DNA of 64,000 nucleotides, taken from positions 1 to 64,000 of the forward strand of contig NZ_JAGMTU010000005.1 in assembly GCF_023703415.1 (NCBI RefSeq). The letters are read 5' to 3'. The stretch comes from Microbacterium sp. USTB-Y (GTDB lineage: Bacteria; Actinomycetota; Actinomycetes; Actinomycetales; Microbacteriaceae). Shown here piece by piece: positions 15,451-23,794 of the stretch. Under the pieces are notes generated by a model, which was not told the origin of the DNA, did no database searches, and saw only the letters and a program-made list of their open reading frames with translations. Position numbers and translations under genes: made by a program. Each line of letters begins with the position of its first letter. Positions within the stretch are counted from its first letter, which is position 1.

Positions 15451-15487
15451 GACCCCGTTCGTCCCCGTTCAGCAAGGAGACCGGCAC

Positions 15488-16135
15488 ATGGCCGTTCGCG
15501 CCGACCTCAACATCTCCCTCGACGGGTACGCGTCGACCACCGATCAGACCCCGGAGAACCCCTTCGGGGACGACTGGGGCCGCCTCGTCGCGGCCTACAC
15601 GGCCACCCGCACGTTCCGGGAGCGCGTGCTGGGCGACCTCTCCGGCGCGGGGACCACGGGCGTGGACGACCGCTACGGCGCCGAGTACTTCGAGGACATC
15701 GGCGCCGAGATCATGGGTGCGGGGATGTTCGGCCTCCACGACTTCCCCGACGATGCGGACTGGCGCGGCTGGTGGGGCGACGAGCCGCCGTTCCGCTGCC
15801 CGGTCTTCGTCCTGACGCACAGCGCGGGCCGGGAGCCGATCTCCTTCGACAACGGCACGGAGTTCCACTTCCTCGACGCGCCGCCGGCCGAGGCGCTGGC
15901 GCTCGCGACCGAGGCCGCCGGCGACGCGGACGTGCGCATCGGGGGAGGGGCCAGCACGGTGCGCGCGTTCCTGGCCGCCGGCCTCGTCGACCGTCTGCAC
16001 GTCGGCATCACCCCGATCCTGCTCGGTCGCGGGCAGAACCTCTGGGCCGACCTGCGCGGCCTCGAGGACGGCTACACGGTCACCAGCGAGGTCGCCGAGA
16101 GCGGTGTGGTGCACGTGACGTTCGCCCGCGGCTGA
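15488..16135 (+). CDS. Dihydrofolate reductase-fold (RibD C-terminal-like) protein
   Basis: 215 aa with the DHFR/RibD_C fold: N-terminal strand VRADLNISLDGYAS, middle CPVFVLTHSAGREPISFDNGTEFHFLD, the nucleotide loop VRIGGGASTVRAFLAAGLVD and C-terminal LHVGITPILLGRG. These stand-alone proteins are NADPH-binding reductases of unknown substrate, not housekeeping FolA. AAGGAG lies ten bases before the ATG. It is last in the cupin-DUF4287 run. Confidence 0.8.
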   Translation: MAVRADLNISLDGYASTTDQTPENPFGDDWGRLVAAYTATRTFRERVLGDLSGAGTTGVDDRYGAEYFEDIGAEIMGAGMFGLHDFPDDADWRGWWGDEPPFRCPVFVLTHSAGREPISFDNGTEFHFLDAPPAEALALATEAAGDADVRIGGGASTVRAFLAAGLVDRLHVGITPILLGRGQNLWADLRGLEDGYTVTSEVAESGVVHVTFARG

Positions 16136-16210
16136 GTCTGCGGGCGGCCGGGACACGACGGGTCGAGGCTGCGCTCGCGGTGTGTGCGGGGAGCGCCGGG
16201 GCCGGGCCCG

Positions 16211-16296
16211 GCCGCGTGACGGGATCCGGCGTCGCGTCAGGCCGCGTGACGGGATCCGGCGTCGCGTCAGGCCGCGTGCCGGGATCCGGCGTCGCC
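16211..16296. repeat. 30-bp tandem repeat, about 2.9 copies, crossing a stop codon
   Basis: Units begin at 16211, 16241 and 16271 (GCCGCGTGACGGGATCCGGC plus ten more bases); units 1 and 2 are identical and unit 3 has one change and a short end. The last unit encodes the C-terminus of the minus-strand DUF4229 gene, whose stop is at 16267-16269, so the array extends past the gene end. It looks like slippage or unequal crossing-over. Confidence 0.9.
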
Positions 16297-16599
16297 GGTG
16301 CCGTTCGCTTCCGGCCTGTCGGCCGCGGGCTCCTCGGCGTCCTCGACGTCCTCATCGGACGGAGCGGATCCGGCCTTCGGGGGGCGCGACTCGCGCCGGG
16401 CGTAGATCGCCCTCGATGCGTCCGACAGCGGGCTGCGCAGGAACAGCAGCGAGACGCTGATCCCGATGAGCGCGGCGAACAGGGCCGCGAGCCACCAGAA
16501 CTCCCGGAAGATCGGGAAGAAGAACCACAGGATCCCCAGCGGCACGAGGAACGCCAGCAGGCGCAGCACCGAGTACACGAGAAGGGGAGGAAGTTTCAC
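16267..16599 (-). CDS. DUF4229 small membrane protein
   Basis: 110 aa. Two membrane helices (LLVYSVLRLLAFLVPLGILWFFF and FWWLAALFAALIGISVSLLFL) are followed by LRSPLSDASRAIYARR and an acidic, low-complexity tail. DUF4229 genes sit near menaquinone genes in many actinobacteria, as here, but the role is unknown. The GTG start has no Shine-Dalgarno; a TAGACT -10 on the minus strand (16606-16611) lies exactly six bases upstream, so the mRNA is probably leaderless. The last residues GDAGSRHAA come from a tandem repeat. Confidence 0.8.
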   Translation of the reverse strand: MKLPPLLVYSVLRLLAFLVPLGILWFFFPIFREFWWLAALFAALIGISVSLLFLRSPLSDASRAIYARRESRPPKAGSAPSDEDVEDAEEPAADRPEANGTGDAGSRHAA

Positions 16600-16731
16600 G
16601 ACCCCAGTCTAGGAGGGCGCGTTCGGCGCGCGCTGTGAGGGCGCTATGCCGAGCTTCTCCATCGGATGTGCGGCAGCCGGGCGTTCGCCGCACGCAGGCC
16701 GCCGGGCCGGGACACGACCTAGACTGGAACC
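16600..16731. promoter_or_regulatory. Divergent pair of leaderless promoters
   Basis: The same -10 hexamer TAGACT occurs on the minus strand at 16606-16611, six bases before the DUF4229 GTG, and on the plus strand at 16720-16725, six bases before the PLDc_N GTG. No convincing -35 is seen for either. The symmetry of spacing supports initiation at the start codon on both sides. Confidence 0.65.
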
Positions 16732-17094
16732 GTGGCACGTTTCCTCGTGATCGGCGGTTTTCTGGCCGCGGTCTTCTGGGTGTTCAGCATCGTCGACTGC
16801 GTCGTGCAGCCGGCGAGCCGTCACCGCGGCGTGCCCAAGGGCGTGTGGATCGCGATCGTCGTTCTCATCCCGGTGATCGGCGGACTGCTCTGGTTCACGA
16901 TCGGGCGCACCCGTCGTGGGCGCACCGCCGACGAGGAGCGGTACCTGCCGCTCGACGACGCGGATCCGGCCCGGGCGAATCCGGCCCGTCGCATCAGCGC
17001 GGCCGAGCAGGAGCGGCTCATCAAGGAGCTCCAGGACGAGCTCTCCCGCCTCGACGATCGCGGCGACACCGATTCGGCCGGCCCGCGCCCGTGA
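16732..17094 (+). CDS. PLDc N-terminal-domain membrane protein
   Basis: 120 aa. Two membrane helices (FLVIGGFLAAVFWVFSIVDCV and VWIAIVVLIPVIGGLLWFTIGR) match the PLDc_N domain that anchors some phospholipase D-type enzymes, but no catalytic HKD domain follows; the tail is a charged helix (AAEQERLIKELQDELSRLDDR). The GTG start is leaderless (TAGACT at 16720). The stop overlaps the menD start by four bases (GTGA), so it is translationally coupled to menaquinone synthesis. Confidence 0.8.
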   Translation: MARFLVIGGFLAAVFWVFSIVDCVVQPASRHRGVPKGVWIAIVVLIPVIGGLLWFTIGRTRRGRTADEERYLPLDDADPARANPARRISAAEQERLIKELQDELSRLDDRGDTDSAGPRP

Positions 17095-18710
17095 CGGCGC
17101 CCTCGCACGCTCCTGCCGCCGACGCGGCCGTGCGGCTGCTGACGACGCTCGTGGAGCACGGCGTCCGCGACATCGTGCTCTCGCCGGGCTCCCGGTCTCA
17201 GGCGCTCGCGCTCGCCGCCGCCGCCCTGGCGCGCTCCGGATCGCTCCGCGTGCACGTGCGGATCGACGAGCGGGTGGCGGGGTTCACCGCCCTCGGGATC
17301 GGTCGTGAGTCCGGCGCTCCCGCGGCCGTGATCTGCACTTCCGGGACCGCGGCGGCGGGGTACCTGCCCGCGGCGATGGAGGCGTTCCACTCCGGGGTCC
17401 CGCTGATCCTGCTCACCGCCGACCGACCGCCGGAGCTGCGCGGCGTCGGCGCGAACCAGGCCACGGTCCAGCCGGGGATGTTCCGCCCGTGGGCGCGGCT
17501 GAGCGTGGACGCGCCCGTGCCCGGCGATGCGGATCCCGCCGTGTACGCCGCACTCGCGGAGGAGGCCGTGACCGTCGCCCTCGGAGCCGCGGGGGAGGGA
17601 CTCGACGGCGTCGCCGGTCCCGTGCACTTGAACCTGCCGGTGCGGGAGCCGCTCTCCGGCACGCTCCCGGATCCGCTGTCGGCGAGCGCCGGCCCGCTGC
17701 CGCGCCCCGCCGGGGCGGAGCCGATGCGGATCGCCGCCGGCGGGCGGACCCTGGTCGTGGCGGGCGCCGATGCCGGCCCCGACGCCGAGCGCCTCGCCCG
17801 CGAGGGCGGGTGGCCGCTGATCGCCGAGGTGGTCAGCGGAGCCCGTTTCGGGCCGCAGCTCGTGCCCGCGTATCGGGAGCGCCTGCGCGACGCCCCGCTC
17901 GCCGACCGGATCCAGCGGGTCGTCGTACTCGGGCATCCGACGCTCAGTCGCGAGGTCGCGGCCCTGCTGCGCCGCACCGACCTCGAGATCACCGCGGTGC
18001 GCCGAGGCGGCGAGCGGCTGAATCTGTCGGGCACCGCGGTCGACGCGCGGGCGATCGAGGTCGAGCCGGGACCGGCGGACGCGGAATGGCTCGCGGCATG
18101 GACGGCACCGACGGCGGTCGGCGGCGGGGCGGCGGATCCCGATGCGGGCTCCTCGGCCGACGTACCCCTGGACCGGCCCGCCCTCGTGCGGGCGGTGTGG
18201 GCGGCGACCGGCCCCGCCGACCGGCTGCTGTTCGGCTCGTCGCGGATCGTGCGCGTGGCGGACCAGCTGCTCGACGGCGCCGAGGCGCGCGTGCACGCCA
18301 ACCGCGGGCTCGCCGGCATCGACGGCACGACCGGCACGGGCATCGGCATCGCCCTCGCCGCGCAGGCAGGGGGCGCCCCCGGCACGGTGCGCGTGCTGCT
18401 CGGCGACCTGTCGCTCCTGCACGACGTAGGATCCCTCCTCCTCCCGGCCGATGAGCCGGCGCCGCGGGTGCAGGTGATCGTCGGCAACGACGGCGGCGGC
18501 ACGATCTTCGACGGCCTCGAGGTCGCCGCCTCGGCCCCGTCGGTCGATCTCGACCGCGCGTTCTACACGCCGCAGTCCGTCGCGCTCGGTCCCCTCGCCG
18601 CCGCCTACGGATGGACCCACGTGCGCGTCGGCACCGTCGCCGAGCTGGAGCACGCGCTCGCCGCGGAGGTCGGAGGACCGCAGCTGATCGAGGTGCCCCT
18701 GGCCCGCTGA
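17091..18710 (+). CDS. menD: 2-succinyl-5-enolpyruvyl-6-hydroxy-3-cyclohexene-1-carboxylate synthase
   Basis: 539 aa ThDP enzyme that joins isochorismate and 2-oxoglutarate in menaquinone biosynthesis. Landmarks: VLSPGSRSQALALAAAAL and VRIDERVAGFTALGIGRESG (pyrimidine domain with the catalytic Glu), CTSGTAAAGYLPA, LTADRPPELRGVGANQ, and in the C-terminal ThDP domain RGLAGIDGTTGTGIG, LLGDLSLLHD and VIVGNDGGGTIFDGLE (Mg/ThDP Asp and Asn). The GTG start overlaps the upstream gene. menF and menG are nearby; menA, menB, menC and menE are not in the window. Confidence 0.92.
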   Translation: MTAPSHAPAADAAVRLLTTLVEHGVRDIVLSPGSRSQALALAAAALARSGSLRVHVRIDERVAGFTALGIGRESGAPAAVICTSGTAAAGYLPAAMEAFHSGVPLILLTADRPPELRGVGANQATVQPGMFRPWARLSVDAPVPGDADPAVYAALAEEAVTVALGAAGEGLDGVAGPVHLNLPVREPLSGTLPDPLSASAGPLPRPAGAEPMRIAAGGRTLVVAGADAGPDAERLAREGGWPLIAEVVSGARFGPQLVPAYRERLRDAPLADRIQRVVVLGHPTLSREVAALLRRTDLEITAVRRGGERLNLSGTAVDARAIEVEPGPADAEWLAAWTAPTAVGGGAADPDAGSSADVPLDRPALVRAVWAATGPADRLLFGSSRIVRVADQLLDGAEARVHANRGLAGIDGTTGTGIGIALAAQAGGAPGTVRVLLGDLSLLHDVGSLLLPADEPAPRVQVIVGNDGGGTIFDGLEVAASAPSVDLDRAFYTPQSVALGPLAAAYGWTHVRVGTVAELEHALAAEVGGPQLIEVPLAR

Positions 18711-18768
18711 GCGGCGTCGCTCCGTCGAAGGCGCGCGGCTTCGTCGAGGGCTCACGGGGACCCGGGCC

Positions 18769-18843
18769 GGTGCGGAACTCAGTCGATTCCGCGGGCGGCG
18801 CGGTCTCCGAGGCGCGCGTTCGGTTCTGACGGAGTTCCGCACC
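18769..18843. repeat. 12-bp inverted repeat between menD and the polyphosphate kinase gene
   Basis: GGTGCGGAACTC (18769-18780) and GAGTTCCGCACC (18832-18843) flank a 51-base GC-rich loop. It lies 58 bases after menD and 31 before the next same-strand start. It could be a terminator stem without a T-run, or one of this genome's intergenic palindromes. Nothing else is seen in the 163-bp gap apart from a CATCAT hexamer six bases before the ATG at 18874. Confidence 0.6.
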
Positions 18844-18873
18844 CCGTGCCGTCGTGTCCGGCATCATGGGGGC

Positions 18874-19731
18874 ATGAGCCAGCACTCCGCCGGGTGGACC
18901 GCCCCCGCCGCAGAAGTCCTCCGCGTCCCCTCCGCCGGACTCGCCGGGGTCGACCCCGATGCCACTCCGGGGTTCCAGGGGGAGAAGGCCGACGGTGCGG
19001 GGTCGCTGGCCACGGGGCTGGCCGCCCTCGGCGACCTGCAGGAGCGGCTGTTCGCGCGGTCCGCGGTGGGCGAGGCGCAGGCGAGCGTCCTGCTGGTGCT
19101 GCAGGCGATGGACTCCGCGGGCAAGGGCGGGATCGTCCGGCATGTGGTCGGCGGCGTGGATCCGCAGGGCGTCGAGCTCGCGGCGTTCAAGGCGCCGACC
19201 GCCGAGGAGCTGCAGCACGACTTCCTCTGGCGCATCGAGAAGCGCCTGCCCGCCGAGGGCAAGATCGGCGTGTTCGACCGCTCGCACTACGAGGACGTGC
19301 TCATCGGCCGGGTGCGCTCGCTCGCCCCGGCCGAGGAGATCGAACGCCGCTACGACGCGATCGTCGACTTCGAGAAGCGCGTCGTCGAAAGCGGGACGCG
19401 CATCGTCAAGGTGATGCTGGACATCTCCCGCGACGAGCAGAAGAAGCGCCTCATGGAGCGTCTGGACCGGCCTGAGAAGCACTGGAAGTTCAACCCCGGC
19501 GACACCGACGAGCGCCTGCTCTGGGACGACTACATGGCCGCCTACGACACCGTCTTCGAGCGTACGTCGACCGACGCCGCGCCCTGGTACGTGATCCCCG
19601 CGAACCGCAAGTGGTACGCCCGTCTCGCCGTGCAGGAGCTGCTGCTCGCCGCCCTCCGGGACATCGATCCGCAGTGGCCCCTCGCCGACTACGACGTCGA
19701 CGCGGAGCGCAAGCGGCTCGCCGCGAGCTGA
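18874..19731 (+). CDS. ppk2: PPK2-family polyphosphate kinase
   Basis: 285 aa, single PPK2 domain. It transfers phosphate between polyphosphate and nucleotides. Walker A is LQAMDSAGKGG (about residues 76-86), Walker B/lid FDRSHYEDVLIGRV, and the family signature LDRPEKHWKFNPGDTDERLLWDDYMAAYD follows, with WYVIPANRKWYARLAV near the end. One-domain PPK2 enzymes act on ADP/GDP (class I), AMP (class II) or both (class III); the class is not assigned with confidence. Possible stress or energy link; no clear partner gene. Confidence 0.88.
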   Translation: MSQHSAGWTAPAAEVLRVPSAGLAGVDPDATPGFQGEKADGAGSLATGLAALGDLQERLFARSAVGEAQASVLLVLQAMDSAGKGGIVRHVVGGVDPQGVELAAFKAPTAEELQHDFLWRIEKRLPAEGKIGVFDRSHYEDVLIGRVRSLAPAEEIERRYDAIVDFEKRVVESGTRIVKVMLDISRDEQKKRLMERLDRPEKHWKFNPGDTDERLLWDDYMAAYDTVFERTSTDAAPWYVIPANRKWYARLAVQELLLAALRDIDPQWPLADYDVDAERKRLAAS

Positions 19732-19752
19732 GGCGGATCCTCTGCCCGCGGT

Positions 19753-21069
19753 TCAGGCCAGGGCGTCGACGATCGGGCGGAACTTCACCCGCGTCTCGAG
19801 CATCTCCGCCTCGGGGTCGCTGCCGGCGACGATTCCCGCTCCGGCATAGGCGGTGAGCCCGATCGGCGCTCCACGATCGGACCCGGCGACGTCGAACTGG
19901 GCGCAGCGCAGGGCGATCGCCCATTCGCCGTTGCCCTGCGCGTCGATCCAGCCCACGGGGCCCGCGTAGCGTCCCCGGTCGAAGGGCTCGAGCTCGCGGA
20001 TCGCCGCGATGGCCGCGTCGGTCGGCGTCCCCGCGACGGCGGCCGTCGGATGCAGCGCCGCGGCGAGGTCGAGGGCGGACGCGCCGTCGCTGAGGCGGGC
20101 GCGCACGTCGGTGGCGAGATGGAACAGGTTCGGCAGCTCGAGGATGAACGGTCCGCCGTCGGCGTCGAGCGCGGTCGTGTGCGGGGCCAGCGACGCGACG
20201 ACGCTGCGCACCGCGAACGCGTGCTCGTCGTTGTCCTTGGGGCTGTCGGCCAGCGCGGCGGCCGCGCGGGCGTCGGTGACCGCATCGGCGCCCCGGGCGG
20301 TGGTCCCGGCCAGCACCCGGGCGGTCACCACGCCGTCCTGCGCCGTCACCAGGGTCTCCGGGCTCGCGCCGATGAGGCCGTCCACGGCGAACGCCCACGT
20401 GTCGGGGTACTCGGTGCTCAGCGCCCGCACGAGCCGGCGCAGATCGGATCCGGCGGGCACCGTGCCGACGAGGTCGCGCGCGAGCACCACCTTGCCGTAC
20501 CGGGCGTCGGCGATCGCGGAGAGGGCCGCCCGCACGGACGCCTGATAGCCCTGCGCGGTCTGAGCGCCCGGGCCGAGGGTGCCCGCCCAGTGCGGGCCGA
20601 GCGCGGTGGGGGCCGGGGCGGTCGCGGCGCCCGCGTCGGGGTCGTTCGCGTCGAGGCCGGGGTCGTCGGCGTCGGCGTCGAGGCCGGGGTCGTCGGCGTC
20701 GCGGATCCGCGTGATCCAGGTGCGTCCGCCGTGGCGCCCGATCACGGTGCGCGGCACGATCAGCACGCTGTCGGCGGCTGACGCCTCGTCGAACACCAGT
20801 GCCGCGAAGGCGACCAGCCCGGTACCGGGCAGCCGCACCCCGTCGTCGACGCGGGCGGATCCGCGGATCTCATCCCAGGCGCGGCTCAGGGCGGCGGTGC
20901 GGGGCTCGGCGCCCCGCGACACGCGTACGACCCGGGCGACGTCGGCGCCCGCCGCGACGATCCCGTCGCCCCGGCGCAGCCAGGCGCGGGGATCCGCTGG
21001 GTCCGCATAGCCGAGCAGGTCGTCGGCGAGGTCGAACTCTCGCGTCTGAACGACCAGGTCGGCACTCAC
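19753..21069 (-). CDS. menF: Isochorismate synthase
   Basis: 438 aa, chorismate-binding family. It makes isochorismate for menaquinone. Motifs: KVVLARDLVG, TWAFAVDGLIGASPETLV, VLAGTTARGAD, DSPKDNDEHAFAV, ELPNLFHLATDVRARL, LHPTAAVAGTPTDAAIAAI and the C-terminal GERG-equivalent YAGPVGWIDAQGNGEWAIALR. Residues about 122-146 are an Asp/Ala/Pro-rich linker made of near-duplicate units (DADDPGLDA), encoded by a 24-base repeat near 20640-20705. The GTG start is leaderless: TAGGCT sits six bases upstream on the minus strand. Located opposite menD and menG. Confidence 0.9.
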   Translation of the reverse strand: MSADLVVQTREFDLADDLLGYADPADPRAWLRRGDGIVAAGADVARVVRVSRGAEPRTAALSRAWDEIRGSARVDDGVRLPGTGLVAFAALVFDEASAADSVLIVPRTVIGRHGGRTWITRIRDADDPGLDADADDPGLDANDPDAGAATAPAPTALGPHWAGTLGPGAQTAQGYQASVRAALSAIADARYGKVVLARDLVGTVPAGSDLRRLVRALSTEYPDTWAFAVDGLIGASPETLVTAQDGVVTARVLAGTTARGADAVTDARAAAALADSPKDNDEHAFAVRSVVASLAPHTTALDADGGPFILELPNLFHLATDVRARLSDGASALDLAAALHPTAAVAGTPTDAAIAAIRELEPFDRGRYAGPVGWIDAQGNGEWAIALRCAQFDVAGSDRGAPIGLTAYAGAGIVAGSDPEAEMLETRVKFRPIVDALA

Positions 21070-21118
21070 GGATCCAGCCTATTGCGTGCCGCGCCCCCGC
21101 CGTCGCGCCCGGCCTCCG

Positions 21119-21193
21119 ACCGCGAGACCGATGCCTCGTCACGAGACCGACGATTCCCCGCAGGGTCTCGTGACGCAGGATCGGTCTCGCGGT
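21119..21193. repeat. 30-bp intergenic palindrome (CGAGAC-N11-CACGAGACC type)
   Basis: Arms 21119-21148 and 21164-21193 match at 27 of 30 positions around a 15-base loop. The left arm reads ACCG, CGAGAC, an 11-base core, then CACGAGACC. It lies between divergent genes (menF and the DUF402 gene), about 50-68 bases from each start, so it is not a terminator. It shares its design with 21837-21902 and 55955-56021. Confidence 0.9.
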
Positions 21194-21260
21194 GACCCGC
21201 GCCGCCGGGGCGATGGTCCGCGCCGCCGGGACTGTGACCCGCGCCGCCTAGAGTGTGACC

Positions 21261-21872
21261 GTGACTGCCGAACGCCCTGCATCCGGAACCGAGATCGTCT
21301 TCCAGTGGCGCAAGTGGGACGGATCCCCGCACTGGCGCCACGAGTGCGTGTACCTCGGCGCCGACGACTGGGGGGACTGGGTGGGCCAGCCCGCGGGATG
21401 GGGCAGCGAGCGCCCCGCCCGCTCGTTCACGGCCCCGGGACCCAACGTCACCCTGGTGCCGCCGAGCGGCGACTTCGCCCTGACGGTCAACCGCGACCAC
21501 CCCCACGGCATGCGCATCTACATCGATCTCGCGTGGGACCTGCGCGCCGTCGCGGAGCAGGATCCGGAGGCGTCCACCGCCGGTGTCCCGGTGCTCTTCA
21601 CCGGCATCGACATGGATCTCGACGTCGTGCGCGTCGAGGGGGAGCGCGGCACCTGGATCGATGACGAGGACGAGTGGGACGAGCACCGCGTGCACTACGG
21701 CTATCCCGCCGAGGTGCAGCAGCGGCTGGAGGCGCTCGCCGCAGAGCTCGAGCAGCGCGTGCGCGCGCAGGTGCCGCCGTTCGACGACGCGACGGCCGAT
21801 GTCTGGCTGGACCGGCTCGCCGCGCTCGCTCTGCCCTCCATTCCGAGTCGTCTCCCTGAGCACGAGCTATAG
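21261..21872 (+). CDS. DUF402-domain protein
   Basis: 203 aa soluble protein with a DUF402-like barrel: IVFQWRKWDGSPHWRHECVYLGADDWGDWVGQPAG, later MRIYIDLAWDLR and DMDLDVVRVEGERGTWIDDEDEWDEH, where acidic residues resemble the metal site of DUF402 nucleotide phosphatases. The substrate is unknown. GTG 21261 was chosen because TAGAGT (21249-21254) lies six bases before it; GTG 21255 is the alternative. The last 11 codons and the stop are encoded by the left arm of a 29-bp palindrome, so the C-terminal tail may be a late addition. Confidence 0.72.
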   Translation: MTAERPASGTEIVFQWRKWDGSPHWRHECVYLGADDWGDWVGQPAGWGSERPARSFTAPGPNVTLVPPSGDFALTVNRDHPHGMRIYIDLAWDLRAVAEQDPEASTAGVPVLFTGIDMDLDVVRVEGERGTWIDDEDEWDEHRVHYGYPAEVQQRLEALAAELEQRVRAQVPPFDDATADVWLDRLAALALPSIPSRLPEHEL

Positions 21873-21902
21873 GTCGTGCTCAGGGAGACGACTCGGAATG
21901 GA
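21837..21902. repeat. 29-bp perfect palindrome overlapping a gene end
   Basis: Arms 21837-21865 and 21874-21902 are perfectly complementary with an 8-base loop. The left arm ends CGAGTC, 11-base core GTCTCCCTGAG, CACGA. The left arm codes for the C-terminus of the DUF402 protein and the loop holds its stop codon; the right arm ends eight bases before the -10 of menG. It could stop transcription or slow exonucleases, but it has no T-run. Confidence 0.92.
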
Positions 21903-21922
21903 CGGCCGCGTAGGCTGGACGG

Positions 21923-22648
21923 GTGAGTGTCAACGAGCAGCCCAACCGCGCCGACCTCGGCAAGGATCCGTCGCGCGTCAGCGGCATGTTCGATCAGGTC
22001 GCGGCCGGCTACGACCGCACCAACACCGTGATGACGGTCGGCAACGACGCGCTCTGGCGGGCGGCCACGACCCGTGCGGTCGCCCCGAAGAAGGGCGAGC
22101 GGATCCTGGATCTCGGGGCGGGCACGGCGTCCTCGTCCGCCTCGCTCGCGCGCAGCGGCGCCGACGTGGTCGCGGCCGACTTCTCGCCCGGGATGCTCGC
22201 GGAGGGGAAGCGCCGGCACGGCGACCTGCCGAACCTCAGCTTCGTCGAGGCCGACGCCATGAACCTCCCGTTCGAGGACGCGAGTTTCGACGCGGTGACC
22301 ATGTCGTACAGCCTGCGCAACGTCCAGGAGCCGAAGAAGGCGATCGCGGAGCTGTTCCGGGTGACGAAGCCGGGCGGACGCGTTGTGATCAACGAGTTCT
22401 CCACGCCGCCGGCGAAGCTCGTGCGCGGGTTCTACAAGCTCTACAACTCCCAGGTGCTGCCGCGCGTGGCCCGCGTCGCCGGCACCAACGGCGAGGCGTA
22501 CGACTACCTCAACGAGTCGATCCGGGAGTGGCCCGATCAGCGTACCCTCGCCGCGTGGCTGCGCGAGGCCGGGTGGATCGACGTGGCCTGGCGCAATCTG
22601 TCCTTCGGGATGGTGGCGCTGCACCGCGCCCGCAAGCCGCGCGCCTGA
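21923..22648 (+). CDS. menG: Demethylmenaquinone methyltransferase
   Basis: 241 aa UbiE/MenG family SAM-dependent methyltransferase, last step of menaquinone synthesis. Features: VSGMFDQVAAGYDRTN, SAM motif I ILDLGAGTASSSASLA, FSPGMLAEGKRRH, VEADAMNLPFEDASFDAVTMSYSLRNVQEPKKAI (UbiE signature) and GGRVVINEFSTP. GTG 21923 is six bases after a TAGGCT -10, so probably leaderless. It lies just upstream of the polyprenyl diphosphate synthase that supplies the quinone side chain. Confidence 0.92.
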   Translation: MSVNEQPNRADLGKDPSRVSGMFDQVAAGYDRTNTVMTVGNDALWRAATTRAVAPKKGERILDLGAGTASSSASLARSGADVVAADFSPGMLAEGKRRHGDLPNLSFVEADAMNLPFEDASFDAVTMSYSLRNVQEPKKAIAELFRVTKPGGRVVINEFSTPPAKLVRGFYKLYNSQVLPRVARVAGTNGEAYDYLNESIREWPDQRTLAAWLREAGWIDVAWRNLSFGMVALHRARKPRA

Positions 22649-22691
22649 CGGGCCGCGCTCACCCTCCGGCGTTCGCAGGTAGGCTGGATCC

Positions 22692-23753
22692 GTGACTTCG
22701 AGCTCCGCCGCCACGGGTTCGCGCCTCGCGAGCCGTCTCGGTTTCAGCGACCGCGTCTTCGTCGGTCCCGCCGCGCGCAAGCTCGCCCGCGAGGTCGAGG
22801 CGGGCCTCGACCTCGTCGAATCCGGTCTCGCCGAGGATCTGCACGTCGCCGACGCGCTGGCCGATGCGACCAGCCGCTACCTGTATGAGGCGGGCGGCAA
22901 GCGGGTGCGCCCGGTGCTCGCCCTGCTCACCGCGCAGCTCGGCGGGGGCAATCTGCCCGCCGTCGTCGACATCGCCAAGGCGCTCGAGCTGACGCACCTC
23001 GGATCGCTCTACCACGACGACGTCATGGACGGCGCCGACCGCCGTCGGGGCGTTCCCGCGGCGCACGCGGTGTGGGGCAACAACGTCGCGATCCTCACCG
23101 GCGACATCCTGTTCTCCCGGGCGCTCAAGCTCATGTCCGGCCACGGCGACCGTGCGATCCGGCTGCAGGCCGACACCTTCGAGCGTCTGGTGCTCGGTCA
23201 GATGCACGAGACCGTGGGCCCGCAGGAGGACGACGACCCGATCGAGTTCTACATCCAGGTGCTCGCCGACAAGACCGGATCCCTCATCGCCGCGGCGACG
23301 CAGGCCGGCGTGATCTTCTCCGGCGCCCCCTCCGCCTTCGAGGAGCCGCTGCGGGTCTACGGCGAGAAGGTCGGCGTCGCATTCCAGCTGCTCGACGACG
23401 TGATCGATCTGTCGTCCAAGCCCGAGGACACCGGGAAGGTGCCGGGGACGGATCTGCGCGCCGGGGTGCCGACGATGCCGTCGCTGCTGCTCGGCGTCGA
23501 GACGGATCCCGTCTCGGTCGCCCTCGCCGCCGAGATCGACGAGGGCGTGCAGCGCATCGCCGCGGGCGAGGATCCGTCGATCCTCGACGACGCCCTCGCG
23601 CGCCTGCGCGATCACGACGTCACCCGCAAGACGCTCGACCTGGCCCGCAGCTGGACCCAGGGCGCGATCGACGAGCTCGACGTGCTGCCCAAGGGTCCGG
23701 TGCGCGAGGCGCTCACCCGATTCGCGCAGTCGCTCGCCGACCGCAGCAGCTGA
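22692..23753 (+). CDS. Trans-polyprenyl diphosphate synthase (menaquinone side chain)
   Basis: 353 aa isoprenyl synthase. First aspartate-rich motif LYHDDVMDGADRRRG, second LLDDVIDLSSKPEDTGK, substrate-binding GGKRVRP near residue 65. Product length is not readable but a chain of seven to ten isoprene units for menaquinone is expected. Start GTG 22692 has TAGGCT-GGATCC immediately upstream (six-base spacing), again leaderless. It is 43 bases downstream of menG and followed 41 bases later by the ferredoxin reductase gene. Confidence 0.88.
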   Translation: MTSSSAATGSRLASRLGFSDRVFVGPAARKLAREVEAGLDLVESGLAEDLHVADALADATSRYLYEAGGKRVRPVLALLTAQLGGGNLPAVVDIAKALELTHLGSLYHDDVMDGADRRRGVPAAHAVWGNNVAILTGDILFSRALKLMSGHGDRAIRLQADTFERLVLGQMHETVGPQEDDDPIEFYIQVLADKTGSLIAAATQAGVIFSGAPSAFEEPLRVYGEKVGVAFQLLDDVIDLSSKPEDTGKVPGTDLRAGVPTMPSLLLGVETDPVSVALAAEIDEGVQRIAAGEDPSILDDALARLRDHDVTRKTLDLARSWTQGAIDELDVLPKGPVREALTRFAQSLADRSS

Positions 23754-23794
23754 CGCACGCTCCGCCCGCATCCCGGGCAGCCGAAAGGATCCCC

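Noticed and set aside
20635..20705. 24-base repeat inside menF as a recombination site
   Set aside because: It encodes an Asp/Ala/Pro linker in frame and is best explained as codon-repeat slippage in a disordered loop.
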